Shown here: one piece after another, positions 42,598 to 52,070 of the stretch | Numbering within the stretch: the first letter of the stretch is position 1 | How the letters are laid out: each line of letters opens with the position of its first letter | DNA from: Erwinia sorbitola | GTDB lineage: Bacteria > Pseudomonadota > Gammaproteobacteria > Enterobacterales > Enterobacteriaceae | Assembly (NCBI RefSeq): GCF_009738185.1 | Contig: NZ_CP046509.1 | Coordinates: 3,847,501 to 3,911,500 of the forward strand | Length of the DNA stretch: 64,000 nucleotides | Direction of reading: 5' to 3' | Made by a program: the position numbers and the translations under genes | The notes under the pieces: generated by a model | The model's input: the letters and a program-made list of their open reading frames with translations, nothing else | Databases searched by the model: none | What the model was told of the DNA's origin: nothing

Positions 42598-44183
42598 TCC
42601 CCGGCTGGTTAGTTCCTGGCTTACTGGCTGCACTGCTGCTGGTCGGCGTAGCGATGATGGCGTTTTTTGCCCTGTGGCAAAATGCTCCCGCCACCGACTG
42701 GCACGCCCTGTGGCAGGACAGCTATCTGTGGCATGTGCTGCGCTTCTCCTTCTGGCAGGCACTGCTCTCTGCACTGCTGTCGGTGGTGCCCGCGATTCCG
42801 CTGTCTCGTGCCCTCTATCGTCGTCGCTTCCCGGGCCGCAGCACGCTGCTGCGGCTTTGTGCCATGACGCTGGTACTGCCGGTGCTGGTGGCGGTATTTG
42901 GTATTCTCAGCGTCTATGGCCGTAGCGGCTGGCTGGCACAACTCTGCGCACTGCTCGGCATTGACTACTCATTCACTCCTTATGGCCTGCAGGGGATCCT
43001 GCTGGCTCACGTCTTTTTCAACCTGCCGCTGGCTACCCGCCTGCTGCTCCAGGCGCTTCAGCAGATCCCCGGCGAACAGCGACAGATTGCCGCCCAGCTC
43101 GGCCTTGGCGGCTGGGCACATTTCCGTATTGTTGAATGGCCGTGGCTGCGGCGTCAGATCCTGCCTGCCGCCGCGCTGATCTTTATGCTGTGCTTTGCCA
43201 GCTTTGCCACCGTGCTGTCGCTGGGCGGCGGCCCGCAGGCTACCACGATTGAGCTGGCGATCTTCCAGGCGCTGAGTTTTGACTACGACCCCGGACGCGC
43301 CGCACTGCTGGCGTTATTACAGATGATCTGCTGTCTGGGGCTGGTCATGTTAAGCCAGCGTCTGAGCAAAGCGATCCCGGCGGGCAGCGATAGTCTGGGC
43401 GGCTGGTGTAATCCGCAGGATAGCCGCCGCGCCCGCCTGCTGGATGGGCTGCTGATCGCCGCCGTGCTTCTGCTGATCCTGCCGCCGCTGCTGGCGGTGG
43501 TGGTCGACGGGCTGAATCAGGGATTAGGCGCAGTGTTGCACCAGCCCGCGCTGTGGCAGGCAATGCTGACCTCGCTGCGCATTGCCCTTGGTGCTGGCGT
43601 ATTGAGCGTGGTACTGACGCTGATGCTGCTGTGGACCAGCCGCGAACTGCGCCTGCGTCAGCGCCCGCTATGGGGGCAAACGCTGGAACTGAGCGGAATG
43701 CTGATCCTTGCGATGCCGGGAATTGTTCTGGCAACCGGATTTTTCCTGCTGCTGAACCAGACCGTGGGCCTGCCGGAATCAGCGGAGGGGATAGTTATCG
43801 TCACCAACGCGCTGATGGCGGTTCCTTATGCGATGAAAGTGCTGGAGAACCCGCTGCGCGATATCGCCGCACGCTATAACCCGCTCTGCCTGTCGCTGGA
43901 TATTCGCGGCTGGAACCGCCTGCGCCTGATTGAACTACGGGCGCTGAAACGCCCGCTGGCGCAGGCGCTGGCCTTTGCCTGTGTGCTGTCGATTGGCGAT
44001 TTTGGCGTGGTCGCACTGTTCGGTAATGAGAACTTCCGCACGCTGCCTTTCTACCTTTATCAGCAGATAGGGTCGTATCGCAGCAGCGACGGCGCGGTTA
44101 CCGCGCTGTTACTGCTGCTGCTCTGCTTCCTGCTGTTTACCCTGATTGAAAAACTCCCGGGACGCCATGTTAAGCCTGACTAA
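42573..44183 (+). CDS. thiP: Thiamine/TPP ABC transporter permease
   Basis: Inner-membrane permease with two fused six-helix BPD_transp domains. 536 aa as in E. coli; starts MATRRQPLIPGWLVPG. Each half has an EAA-type loop (RQIAAQLGLGGWAHFRIVEWPWLRRQILPAA and ARYNPLCLSLDIRGWNRLRLIELRALKRPLAQA), the contact to ThiQ. The 3' end overlaps thiQ by 17 bp. Confidence 0.96.
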   Translation: MATRRQPLIPGWLVPGLLAALLLVGVAMMAFFALWQNAPATDWHALWQDSYLWHVLRFSFWQALLSALLSVVPAIPLSRALYRRRFPGRSTLLRLCAMTLVLPVLVAVFGILSVYGRSGWLAQLCALLGIDYSFTPYGLQGILLAHVFFNLPLATRLLLQALQQIPGEQRQIAAQLGLGGWAHFRIVEWPWLRRQILPAAALIFMLCFASFATVLSLGGGPQATTIELAIFQALSFDYDPGRAALLALLQMICCLGLVMLSQRLSKAIPAGSDSLGGWCNPQDSRRARLLDGLLIAAVLLLILPPLLAVVVDGLNQGLGAVLHQPALWQAMLTSLRIALGAGVLSVVLTLMLLWTSRELRLRQRPLWGQTLELSGMLILAMPGIVLATGFFLLLNQTVGLPESAEGIVIVTNALMAVPYAMKVLENPLRDIAARYNPLCLSLDIRGWNRLRLIELRALKRPLAQALAFACVLSIGDFGVVALFGNENFRTLPFYLYQQIGSYRSSDGAVTALLLLLLCFLLFTLIEKLPGRHVKPD

Positions 44184-44883
44184 TCTGACTTATCTCTATC
44201 ATCATCTGCCAATGCGTTTTAACTTTAACGTCAAGGCGGGCGAAAGAGTGGCAATCCTCGGCCCGAGCGGCGCAGGTAAAAGCACCCTGCTGAGTCTGAT
44301 TGCCGGGTTTCTGCCGGTTAACAGCGGCGAATTGCAACTTAACGGCAGCGATCATCGCGACAGCCCGCCCGCCCGGCGTCCGGTATCCATGCTGTTTCAG
44401 GAAAATAACCTGTTTCCGCATCTGACGGTAGCGCAGAACATCGGGCTGGGGCTGCATCCCGGCCTGAAGCTGAATCATCAGCAAAAGCATGAGTTGCAGA
44501 ATATCGCCAGCCGCGTCGGGCTGACGGAGCATTTATCGCGGCTGCCGCATCAGCTTTCAGGCGGTCAGCGCCAGCGTGCTGCGCTCGCCCGCTGCCTGGT
44601 ACGTCAGCAGCCGATACTGCTGCTGGATGAACCCTTTTCAGCACTGGATCCGGCACTGCGTAAGGAGATGCTGGGCCTGGTAGATGATGTATGCCACGAA
44701 CGCAATCTCACCCTGCTGATGGTGTCACACAGCATTGAAGACGCCGCGCATATTGCCCCACGCAGCCTGCTGATTGTCGATGGCAGAGTGTACTGGAACG
44801 GCGACACCGCACAGTTACAGCGCGGTGCCGTGCCGGAAGCGGCAGTGCTGGGGATCGCCTTAGAAGAACACATCCCACAGTAA
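44167..44883 (+). CDS. thiQ: Thiamine/TPP ABC transporter ATP-binding protein
   Basis: ATPase of the ThiBPQ importer, 238 aa. Walker A GPSGAGKST (32-40), Q-loop LFQENNLFPHLTV, signature LSGGQRQRAALARC, Walker B LLLDEPFSALDP, switch His in MVSHSIEDA. ATG 44167 is chosen because the product then aligns with E. coli ThiQ (MLSLTNLTYLYHHLPMRF). Its last 24 bp overlap the 3' end of convergent yabI. Confidence 0.95.
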   Translation: MLSLTNLTYLYHHLPMRFNFNVKAGERVAILGPSGAGKSTLLSLIAGFLPVNSGELQLNGSDHRDSPPARRPVSMLFQENNLFPHLTVAQNIGLGLHPGLKLNHQQKHELQNIASRVGLTEHLSRLPHQLSGGQRQRAALARCLVRQQPILLLDEPFSALDPALRKEMLGLVDDVCHERNLTLLMVSHSIEDAAHIAPRSLLIVDGRVYWNGDTAQLQRGAVPEAAVLGIALEEHIPQ

Positions 44884-45621
44884 ATGGCGGAAAATCGGCA
44901 TCATCGGATGGAACTGAATGGCACTGAAACTCACCACCGCCAGCACGATAGTTAGCGGTGCCAGCCAGCGCAGGCGCGCCAGCGGCAGATACGCCGTCGC
45001 CCAGTCGTTCTGCTTCTTTGCACGTATCCAGCGCCAACCCAGCCAGCAGCCCAGCCAGACCAGAATCGCCACCCCCAGCAGCAGCCATTTGAACAGGCCG
45101 CTGTTGGCATCTTTCGGTACATCAATCGCCACTCCGGCGAGGATCCCCGGCAGTAAATAGAGCGGCGGCCAGAGAATACAGCCGATAATATTCGGTGGGA
45201 TAAACTTGCGCACCGGCAGCTCCAGCATCCCGGCTACCAGCGGGATCAGCGGGCGCGTCGGGCCAACAAAGCGCCCAACGATAATGGTAAACATGCTGTG
45301 TGCATGCAGCGCATGTTCTGTTTTATCCATCAGCTTCTGATGTTTTTTAATAAACGACCAGCGGTGCAGCGGCCCCTTAAACTGCCAGCCAATCAGATAG
45401 GAGATCCAGTCGCCTAACAGGCAGCCCAGCGTGCCAACGGCCCAGGCGGGATACAGCCCAATTTGTCCACTGCCAATCAGCGCACCAAAAGAAGCCATCA
45501 GGACCGTACCCGGTAACAGCAACCCGACCAGCGCCAGCGATTCAAAGAAGGTCACCAGCCCGACAGCCAGCAGTGACCAGGCCAAAGATTGGGTGATTAA
45601 ATGTTGTAGCCAGGCTTCCAT
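44860..45621 (-). CDS. yabI: DedA-family inner-membrane protein YabI
   Basis: DedA/SNARE-associated family protein with about five membrane segments; relatives are thought to recycle undecaprenyl phosphate or other lipid carriers. 253 aa (E. coli 254). Family motif: FGALIGSGQIGLYPAWAVGTLGCLLGDWISYLIG and the FVGPTRPLIPLVAGMLELP segment with the G.FIP.R-like pattern. Stop codons of yabI and thiQ overlap by 24 bp, tail to tail. Confidence 0.93.
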   Translation of the reverse strand: MEAWLQHLITQSLAWSLLAVGLVTFFESLALVGLLLPGTVLMASFGALIGSGQIGLYPAWAVGTLGCLLGDWISYLIGWQFKGPLHRWSFIKKHQKLMDKTEHALHAHSMFTIIVGRFVGPTRPLIPLVAGMLELPVRKFIPPNIIGCILWPPLYLLPGILAGVAIDVPKDANSGLFKWLLLGVAILVWLGCWLGWRWIRAKKQNDWATAYLPLARLRWLAPLTIVLAVVSFSAIQFHPMMPIFRHLLWDVFF

Positions 45622-45737
45622 AAAATTCCAAAAAAATGAGCAGAACCCCGGATTGTCCAGAGGCGGCAGGAAAGCGTCAAGGCCTGTTTTGTATGGGAAC
45701 GTAGCGGCGGAGTAAAGGTCTGGGTTTAACAGATGAA

Positions 45738-45757
45738 CACTGTATAAATAAACATGC
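45738..45757 (+). promoter_or_regulatory. Possible LexA (SOS) box upstream of polB
   Basis: CTGTATAAATAAACAT (45740-45755) fits the LexA core CTGT-N8-ACAG at 7 of 8 fixed positions. E. coli polB (dinA) is SOS-regulated. The box is ~165 bp before the coding start because a repeat element lies between. Confidence 0.55.
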
Positions 45758-45787
45758 TAATATTTAACAATAACGAATATATCCAAA

Positions 45788-45912
45788 ATAGTTCGAGCGG
45801 TATCAAAGCGGCAGAGTTGAACGCTGCGCGCAGCTGCCCGTACAAGGGCGAGACCCGGGGATGGGTCGGGTAATGAGTGCAGCCAACGCAGAGGTAGCTT
45901 GAAGTATGAAGG
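45788..45912 (+). repeat. Degenerate ERIC-like element upstream of polB
   Basis: About 125 bp. The left end reads AGTTCGAGCGGTATCAAAGCGGC and the right end GAGTGCAGCCAACGCAGAGGTAGCTTGAAGTATGAAGG; the same end sequences, in this order, border enterobacterial ERIC/IRU repeats (ATTCGAG..., ...ACGCAGCCAACGCA..., ...GCTTGAAGTATGA). The central ERIC portion is diverged. The right end contains the GAAGGAG Shine-Dalgarno used by polB. Confidence 0.7.
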
Positions 45913-45919
45913 AGACAGT

Positions 45920-48283
45920 GTGAACGACGCATCCGCAGGATTCCTGCTTACCCGCCACTGGCGGGATACGCCCGCAGGCAGCGAAATCACGCTGTGGCTG
46001 GCGACAGACTCCGGGCCTCAGCAGGTGGTATTACCGCCACAGGAGTCCGTCGCCTTTATTCCTGCCGGGCAGCAGTCAAAGGCCACGGCGCTGTTAGCCG
46101 GTGAGCGTCACTGGCGTTTTGCCGCCCTTGAGCTGAAAGATTTCCACCAGCGCCCGGTGGTCGGCCTCTATTGCCGCCAGCAGCGGCAGCTACAGAAGCT
46201 GGAAAAGCTGCTGCGTGAAAACGGCATAACGCTGTACGAAGCTGACATCCGCCCGCCTGAGCGCTTTCTGATGGAGCGCTTTATCACCGCGCCGGTCTGG
46301 TTCAGCGGCGAACCTGCCGGGAACCGCCTGCTCAACACCCGTCTTAAACCACATCCGAATTATCGCCCGCCGCTGAAATGGGTTTCGCTGGATATTGAAA
46401 CCACCCGCCACGGCGAGCTGTACTGCATTGGGCTGGAAGGCTGCGGTCAGCGCGACGTGTATATGCTTGGCCCGGAAAATGGCGATGCCAGCCAGCTTGA
46501 TTTCAACCTGGAATATGTTGCCAGCCGTCCGCTGCTGCTGGAAAAACTCAACGCCTGGTTTGCCCGTCACGACCCCGATGTTCTGATTGGCTGGAACGTG
46601 GTGCAGTTTGACCTGCGCGTGCTGCAAAAACACGCCGACCGCTATGGTATTCCGCTTAACCTGGGGCGCGGCCACAACGCGGCGCTGGAGTGGCGCGAGC
46701 ACGGCTTTAAGCCGGGTATCTTCTTTGCTCAGGCCAGCGGCCGGTTGATAATCGATGGCATCGAGGCGCTGAAATCCGCTTTCTGGAACTTTGAATCCTT
46801 CAGCCTTGAGGCCGTCTCACGCGAGCTGCTGGGGGAAGGGAAGGCGATTAATAATCCGTGGCAGCGCATGGAAGAGATCGACCAGCGCTTTGCGGAAGAC
46901 AAGCCTGCTCTGGCCCACTACAACCTGAAAGACTGCGAGCTGGTCACACGTATTTTCCAGCATACCGAACTGATGCCCTTCCTGCTGGAGCGCGCGTCGG
47001 TAAATGGCCTGGCGGTAGATCGCCACGGCGGATCGGTAGCCGCCTTTGGTCACCTCTATCTGCCGCGCATGCATCGCGCCGGTTTTGTGGCACCCAATCT
47101 GGGTGACGTGGCCCCGGAGGCCAGCCCGGGCGGTTACGTTATGGACTCACAGCCCGGGCTGTATGACTCGGTGCTGGTACTGGATTATAAAAGCCTGTAC
47201 CCGTCGATTATCCGCACCTTTCTTATCGATCCCGTAGGGCTGGTTGAAGGCATGGCGCAGCCAGACGAGGCGCACTCCGTCCCCGGCTATCGCGGCGCGC
47301 ACTTTTCCCGCACCAACCACTGTCTGCCGGCTATCGTTAACCAGATCTGGTTAGGACGTGAAGAAGCGAAAAAACAGGGCAACAAGCCACTTTCACAGGC
47401 GCTGAAAATCATTATGAATGCGTTTTATGGTGTACTGGGCACCAGCGCCTGCCGTTTCTTCGATCCCCGCCTCGCCTCCTCCATCACCATGCGCGGCCAC
47501 GATATTATGCGCCAGACCCGCGAGCTGATTGAGGCGGAAGGCTATGATGTGATTTATGGCGATACTGACTCCACCTTCGTCTGGCTGAAGTCGGCTCACG
47601 ATGAAGCGCGGGCGGCGGAGATTGGCCGCCATCTGGTTGCCACGGTAAATCAATGGTGGCAGCAGCATCTGCGCAAAGAGTTCAACGTTGAAAGCGCGCT
47701 GGAGCTGGAGTACGAAACGCACTTCTGCCGGTTCCTGATGCCAACGATTCGCGGTGCCGAACAGGGGAGTAAAAAACGCTATGCCGGGCTGATCCGCAGC
47801 GGTGACACTCAGCGTATGGTGTTTAAAGGGCTGGAAACAGTGCGCACCGACTGGACGCCGCTGGCTCAAAAATTTCAGCAGGAGCTTTATCTGCGCATTT
47901 TTACCGGCCAGCCCTATCAGGATTATATTCGTGAAACCGTGCGCCAGCTGCTGGACGGCGAACTGGACGAGCAGCTTACTTACAGTAAACGCCTGCGCCG
48001 CCCCCTTGGCGAATACCAGCGTAATGTGCCACCGCATGTACGCGCCGCACGGATTGCTGATGAGCAAAACCAGAAGCTGGGCCGCCCGCAGCTCTATCAG
48101 AAAGGCGGAAAAATTCGTTATGTAATGGCGACTTCCGGTCCGGAACCGCTGGAGGCACGTCTGACGCCGCTGGACTACGATCACTATCTTACGCGCCAAC
48201 TGCAACCGGTGGCTGACGGTATACTCCCTTTTATGCAGGATGACTTTGCTACACTGGTTACCGGACAGTTGGGGCTTTTTTGA
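45920..48283 (+). CDS. polB: DNA polymerase II
   Basis: SOS-inducible family B polymerase with 3'-5' exonuclease, used in replication restart and lesion bypass. 787 aa (E. coli 783). Exo I motif VSLDIETTRHGELYCIG, polymerase motif A VLDYKSLYPSIIRT, motif B KIIMNAFYGVLG and motif C IYGDTDSTFVWL; C-terminus ATLVTGQLGLF is the clamp-binding QLGLF peptide. GTG 45920 is preferred (GAAGGAG upstream, then NDASAGFLLTRHWRDTP). Confidence 0.96.
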   Translation: MNDASAGFLLTRHWRDTPAGSEITLWLATDSGPQQVVLPPQESVAFIPAGQQSKATALLAGERHWRFAALELKDFHQRPVVGLYCRQQRQLQKLEKLLRENGITLYEADIRPPERFLMERFITAPVWFSGEPAGNRLLNTRLKPHPNYRPPLKWVSLDIETTRHGELYCIGLEGCGQRDVYMLGPENGDASQLDFNLEYVASRPLLLEKLNAWFARHDPDVLIGWNVVQFDLRVLQKHADRYGIPLNLGRGHNAALEWREHGFKPGIFFAQASGRLIIDGIEALKSAFWNFESFSLEAVSRELLGEGKAINNPWQRMEEIDQRFAEDKPALAHYNLKDCELVTRIFQHTELMPFLLERASVNGLAVDRHGGSVAAFGHLYLPRMHRAGFVAPNLGDVAPEASPGGYVMDSQPGLYDSVLVLDYKSLYPSIIRTFLIDPVGLVEGMAQPDEAHSVPGYRGAHFSRTNHCLPAIVNQIWLGREEAKKQGNKPLSQALKIIMNAFYGVLGTSACRFFDPRLASSITMRGHDIMRQTRELIEAEGYDVIYGDTDSTFVWLKSAHDEARAAEIGRHLVATVNQWWQQHLRKEFNVESALELEYETHFCRFLMPTIRGAEQGSKKRYAGLIRSGDTQRMVFKGLETVRTDWTPLAQKFQQELYLRIFTGQPYQDYIRETVRQLLDGELDEQLTYSKRLRRPLGEYQRNVPPHVRAARIADEQNQKLGRPQLYQKGGKIRYVMATSGPEPLEARLTPLDYDHYLTRQLQPVADGILPFMQDDFATLVTGQLGLF

Positions 48284-48338
48284 CAGGTGACGAATGGACG
48301 GCCTTCCAGTACCATATAGCCCTTCCTAAGTTATCAAC

Positions 48339-48385
48339 ACCCTTCATAGTTGAAGCTGCTGCTGTGTAGACTGCGTGTATTTACC
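48339..48385 (-). repeat. ERIC-like end remnant downstream of polB
   Basis: On the minus strand ~47 bp resembles the right end of an ERIC element: ACACGCAG...CAGCAGCTTCAACTATGAAGGG against ACGCAGCC...TGCAGCTTGAAGTATGACGGG. Several mismatches, so this is tentative. It lies between polB and rapA in opposite orientation to the element before polB. Confidence 0.4.
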
Positions 48386-48456
48386 GCCGGGCACTCTTTG
48401 CCGGGCAGCAGTGCTATTGCCTGAAACAAACTAGACGAGAATCGAGCCGAATATTT

Positions 48457-51363
48457 ATGCCTTTTACACTTGGTCAACGCTGGATAAGCGATACGGAAAG
48501 CGAACTGGGATTGGGAACTGTGGTTGCCGTAGATACACGTATGGTTACCCTGCTCTTTCCTGCCACGGGCGAAAACCGTCTCTACGCCAGAAATGATTCT
48601 CCCATCACTCGCGTGGTGTTCAATCCCGGCGACACCATTACCAGCCATGAAGGCTGGCAAATGGAAGTTGACGAGGTAAAAACCGACAATGGCGTTGTCA
48701 GCTATATCGGCACCCGGCTTGATAACAAGGAAGCTAACGTCACCCTGCGTGAGGTCATGCTCGACAGCAAACTGGTGTTTGGTAAGCCACAGGATCGTCT
48801 GTTTGCCGGACAGCTGGATCGTATGGATCGTTTCGCGCTGCGTTTTCGTGCGCGCAAATATCAGAGCGAGCAGTACCGCCTCGCCACCAGCGGCCTGCGC
48901 GGAATGCGCACCAGCCTGATCCCGCATCAGCTGCATATCGCTCACGATGTTGGCCGCCGTCATGCGCCGCGTGTGCTGCTGGCCGATGAAGTAGGCTTAG
49001 GGAAAACTATCGAAGCCGGGATGATCATTCACCAGCAGCTGCTGGCGGGTCGTGCCGAGCGTATTCTGATCGTGGTGCCGGAAACCCTGCAACACCAGTG
49101 GCTGGTGGAAATGCTGCGCCGTTTCAACCTGCGCTTTGCGCTGTTTGATGATGACCGTTACGCCGAAGCACAGCATGACAGCGACAACCCGTTTGAAACC
49201 GAGCAGATGATTATCTGTTCGCTGGACTTTGTGCGCCGTAACAAGCAGCGCCTGGAAAAACTGGCGGACGCCGAGTGGGATCTGATGGTGGTGGATGAAG
49301 CCCATCACCTTGTCTGGTCAGAAGAAGCACCAAGCCGCGAATACCAGGTGATAGAGCAGCTGGCCGAGCAGATCCCCGGTATCCTGCTGCTGACCGCCAC
49401 CCCGGAACAGCTGGGTATGGAGAGCCACTTTGCGCGTCTGCGCCTGCTGGATCCTAACCGTTTCCACGACTTCGAACAGTTCGTTGAAGAGCAGAAACAC
49501 TTCCGTCCGATTGCTGACGCGGTAGCCATGCTGCTGGCCGACAAAACCATCAGCGATGAAGAACTCAACCTGTTGAACGATCTGATGGGCGAGCAGGATA
49601 TTGAGCCGCTGCTGCAAACCGCCAACAGCGATCGGGAAGGCAAGCTGGAAGCCCGTCAGGAGCTGATCAGCATGCTGATGGATCGCCACGGTACCAGCCG
49701 CGTGCTGTTCCGTAACACCCGTAACGGCGTAAAAGGTTTCCCGAAACGCGAACTGCATCAGATCCGCCTGCCGCTGCCAACGCAGTATCAGACGGCGATT
49801 AAAGTCTCCGGCATTATGAGCGCCCGTAAATCTGCCGATGAGCGTGCACGCGATATGCTCTATCCGGAACAGATTTATCAGGAATTTGAAGGCGACAGCG
49901 GTACCTGGTGGAACTTTGACCCGCGTGTAGAGTGGCTGATGGGTTTCCTGACCAGCAACCGCGACAAAAAGGTGCTGGTGATCTGCGCCAAGGCTGCGAC
50001 GGCATTGCAGCTGGAACAGGTACTGCGTGAGCGTGAAGGTATTCGCGCCGCCGTATTCCACGAAGGCCTGTCGATTATTGAACGCGACCGCGCGGCGGCA
50101 TGGTTTGCCTCCGAAGAGGATGGCGCTCAGGTGCTGCTGTGTTCGGAAATCGGTTCAGAGGGCCGTAACTTCCAGTTCGCCAGCCAGATGGTGATGTTCG
50201 ACCTGCCGTTCAACCCGGATCTGCTGGAGCAGCGTATCGGCCGTCTTGACCGTATTGGTCAGGCCCATGATATTCAGATCCACGTTCCTTATCTGGAGAA
50301 AACCGCGCAGTCGGTGCTGGTGAAGTGGTATCACGAAGGGCTGGATGCTTTCGAGCACACCTGCCCGACCGGGCGTGCCGTTTACGACAGCGTCTATGCA
50401 CCGCTGATTCAGTACCTGGCCGCACCGGAAAATACCGAAGGTCTGGATGACTTTATCGTTCAGTGCCGCAAGCAGCACGACTCGCTGAAAGCACAGCTGG
50501 AGCAGGGCCGTGACCGCCTGCTGGAGCTGAACTCTAACGGCGGCGAGAAAGCTCAGGCGCTGGCGAACCTGATTGCCGAACAGGACAACGACATTGAGCT
50601 GGTGAACTTTGCACTTAACCTGTTCGATATCGTCGGGATTAATCAGGAAGATCGCAGCGACAATCTGATTATCCTGACGCCGGGCGATCATATGCTGGTG
50701 CCTGACTTCCCGGGCCTGCCGGAAGATGGCTGTACCATCACCTTCGACCGTAATCAGGCGCTGTCGCGTGAAGACGCACAGTATGTCAGCTGGGAGCACC
50801 CGATTATTCGTAACGGCCTGGATCTGATCCTCTCCGGCGATACCGGCAGCTGTGCAATCTCTCTGCTGAAAAACAAAGCGCTGCCGGTGGGTACTCTGCT
50901 GCTCGAACTGATCTACGTGGTGGAAGCTCAGGCGCCGAAGCATCTGCAACTGACCCGTTTCCTGCCACCTACGCCGGTTCGTATGCTGGTTGACCGCAAG
51001 GGCACTAACCTGGCAGCAAAAGTGGAGTTTGAGAGCTTTAACCGTCAGCTTAACGCGGTAAACCGCCACACCGGCAGCAAGCTGGTGAACGCCGTGCAGC
51101 AAGATGTGCATGAAATCATCAAGCTGTCGGAAGAACAGGCAGCGGTAGAAGCACGTAAGCTTATTGATGCCGCTCGCGTCGAGGCCAATGAAAAACTGAG
51201 TTCCGAGCTGTCACGTCTGCAAGCGTTAAGCGCCGTTAACCCGAACATCCGTCAGGATGAGATCGAGGCGCTGGAAAACAATCGCGAACAGGTACTGGCT
51301 AATCTGGATGAGGCTGGCTGGCGCCTGGACGCGCTGCGCCTGATCGTTGTCACGCATCAGTAA
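48457..51363 (+). CDS. rapA: RNA polymerase recycling ATPase RapA
   Basis: Swi2/Snf2-family translocase bound to RNA polymerase that frees it from stalled or post-termination complexes. 968 aa as in E. coli. N-terminal Tudor-like domains (~1-110), helicase motif I LADEVGLGKTIEAG, DEAH box VVDEAHHLVW, motif III LLTATPEQLGMES, motifs V-VI ... SEIGSEGRNFQFASQMV and EQRIGRLDRIGQ. Followed by a compact hairpin. Confidence 0.98.
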   Translation: MPFTLGQRWISDTESELGLGTVVAVDTRMVTLLFPATGENRLYARNDSPITRVVFNPGDTITSHEGWQMEVDEVKTDNGVVSYIGTRLDNKEANVTLREVMLDSKLVFGKPQDRLFAGQLDRMDRFALRFRARKYQSEQYRLATSGLRGMRTSLIPHQLHIAHDVGRRHAPRVLLADEVGLGKTIEAGMIIHQQLLAGRAERILIVVPETLQHQWLVEMLRRFNLRFALFDDDRYAEAQHDSDNPFETEQMIICSLDFVRRNKQRLEKLADAEWDLMVVDEAHHLVWSEEAPSREYQVIEQLAEQIPGILLLTATPEQLGMESHFARLRLLDPNRFHDFEQFVEEQKHFRPIADAVAMLLADKTISDEELNLLNDLMGEQDIEPLLQTANSDREGKLEARQELISMLMDRHGTSRVLFRNTRNGVKGFPKRELHQIRLPLPTQYQTAIKVSGIMSARKSADERARDMLYPEQIYQEFEGDSGTWWNFDPRVEWLMGFLTSNRDKKVLVICAKAATALQLEQVLREREGIRAAVFHEGLSIIERDRAAAWFASEEDGAQVLLCSEIGSEGRNFQFASQMVMFDLPFNPDLLEQRIGRLDRIGQAHDIQIHVPYLEKTAQSVLVKWYHEGLDAFEHTCPTGRAVYDSVYAPLIQYLAAPENTEGLDDFIVQCRKQHDSLKAQLEQGRDRLLELNSNGGEKAQALANLIAEQDNDIELVNFALNLFDIVGINQEDRSDNLIILTPGDHMLVPDFPGLPEDGCTITFDRNQALSREDAQYVSWEHPIIRNGLDLILSGDTGSCAISLLKNKALPVGTLLLELIYVVEAQAPKHLQLTRFLPPTPVRMLVDRKGTNLAAKVEFESFNRQLNAVNRHTGSKLVNAVQQDVHEIIKLSEEQAAVEARKLIDAARVEANEKLSSELSRLQALSAVNPNIRQDEIEALENNREQVLANLDEAGWRLDALRLIVVTHQ

Positions 51364-51370
51364 CGAAACA

Positions 51371-51390
51371 GGGCCGGTGCTCACCGGCCC
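51371..51390 (+). terminator. Hairpin between rapA and rluA
   Basis: GGGCCGGTG-CT-CACCGGCCC is a perfect 9-bp stem 7 nt past the rapA stop, followed only by TTACG. It lies 13 nt before the rluA start, so it may weaken readthrough or stabilise the rapA mRNA end. Confidence 0.55.
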
Positions 51391-51403
51391 TTACGAGAGA
51401 GCT

Positions 51404-52057
51404 ATGGAACCCTACAACCCGCCGCAAGAACCCTGGCTGCATATTCTCTACCAGGATGATCACATCATGGTGGTGAATAAACCCAGCGGCCTGCTGTCCG
51501 TTCCCGGACGCCTTGAAGAGCACAAAGATAGCGTGATGACGCGAGTCCAGCGTGACTATCCAGCGGCGGAATCTGTACATCGTCTGGATATGGCGACCAG
51601 CGGCGTGATAGTGGTAGCGATGACCAAAGCCGCCGAGCGCGAGCTGAAGCGTCAGTTCCGTGAGCGTGAGCCACAGAAAACCTATGTGGCGCGCGTCTGG
51701 GGACATCCGCAGCCGGAGAAAGGGTTGGTGGATTTACCGCTGATTTGTGACTGGCCGAACCGGCCGAAGCAGAAGGTCTGTTTTGAAACCGGAAAATCGG
51801 CACAAACTGAATACCAGGTACTGGATTACGCCAGTGATAACAGTGCCCGCATACAGTTAAAACCGATTACCGGACGCTCTCATCAGCTGCGTGTGCATAT
51901 GCTGGCGCTGGGCCATCCGATTCTCGGCGATAATTTCTATGCGCACCCTGAAGCAAAAGCGATGGCACCGCGCCTGCAACTCCATGCCGAAAGCCTGAGC
52001 ATTACCCATCCGCAGTTCGGTACGCCGATGACGTTCAGGCAGCCAGCGGAGTTTTAA
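51404..52057 (+). CDS. rluA: Dual-specificity rRNA/tRNA pseudouridine synthase RluA
   Basis: Makes pseudouridine 746 in 23S rRNA and 32 in several tRNAs. 217 aa (E. coli 219). Catalytic Asp62 in VHRLDMATSGVIVVA; other motifs DDHIMVVNKPSGLLSVPGR and LKPITGRSHQLRVHMLALGHPILGD. ATG 51404 (MEPYNPPQEPWL) follows GAGAG; upstream in-frame codons overlap rapA but are not conserved. Confidence 0.97.
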   Translation: MEPYNPPQEPWLHILYQDDHIMVVNKPSGLLSVPGRLEEHKDSVMTRVQRDYPAAESVHRLDMATSGVIVVAMTKAAERELKRQFREREPQKTYVARVWGHPQPEKGLVDLPLICDWPNRPKQKVCFETGKSAQTEYQVLDYASDNSARIQLKPITGRSHQLRVHMLALGHPILGDNFYAHPEAKAMAPRLQLHAESLSITHPQFGTPMTFRQPAEF

Positions 52058-52070
52058 TTAATTGGTATAC

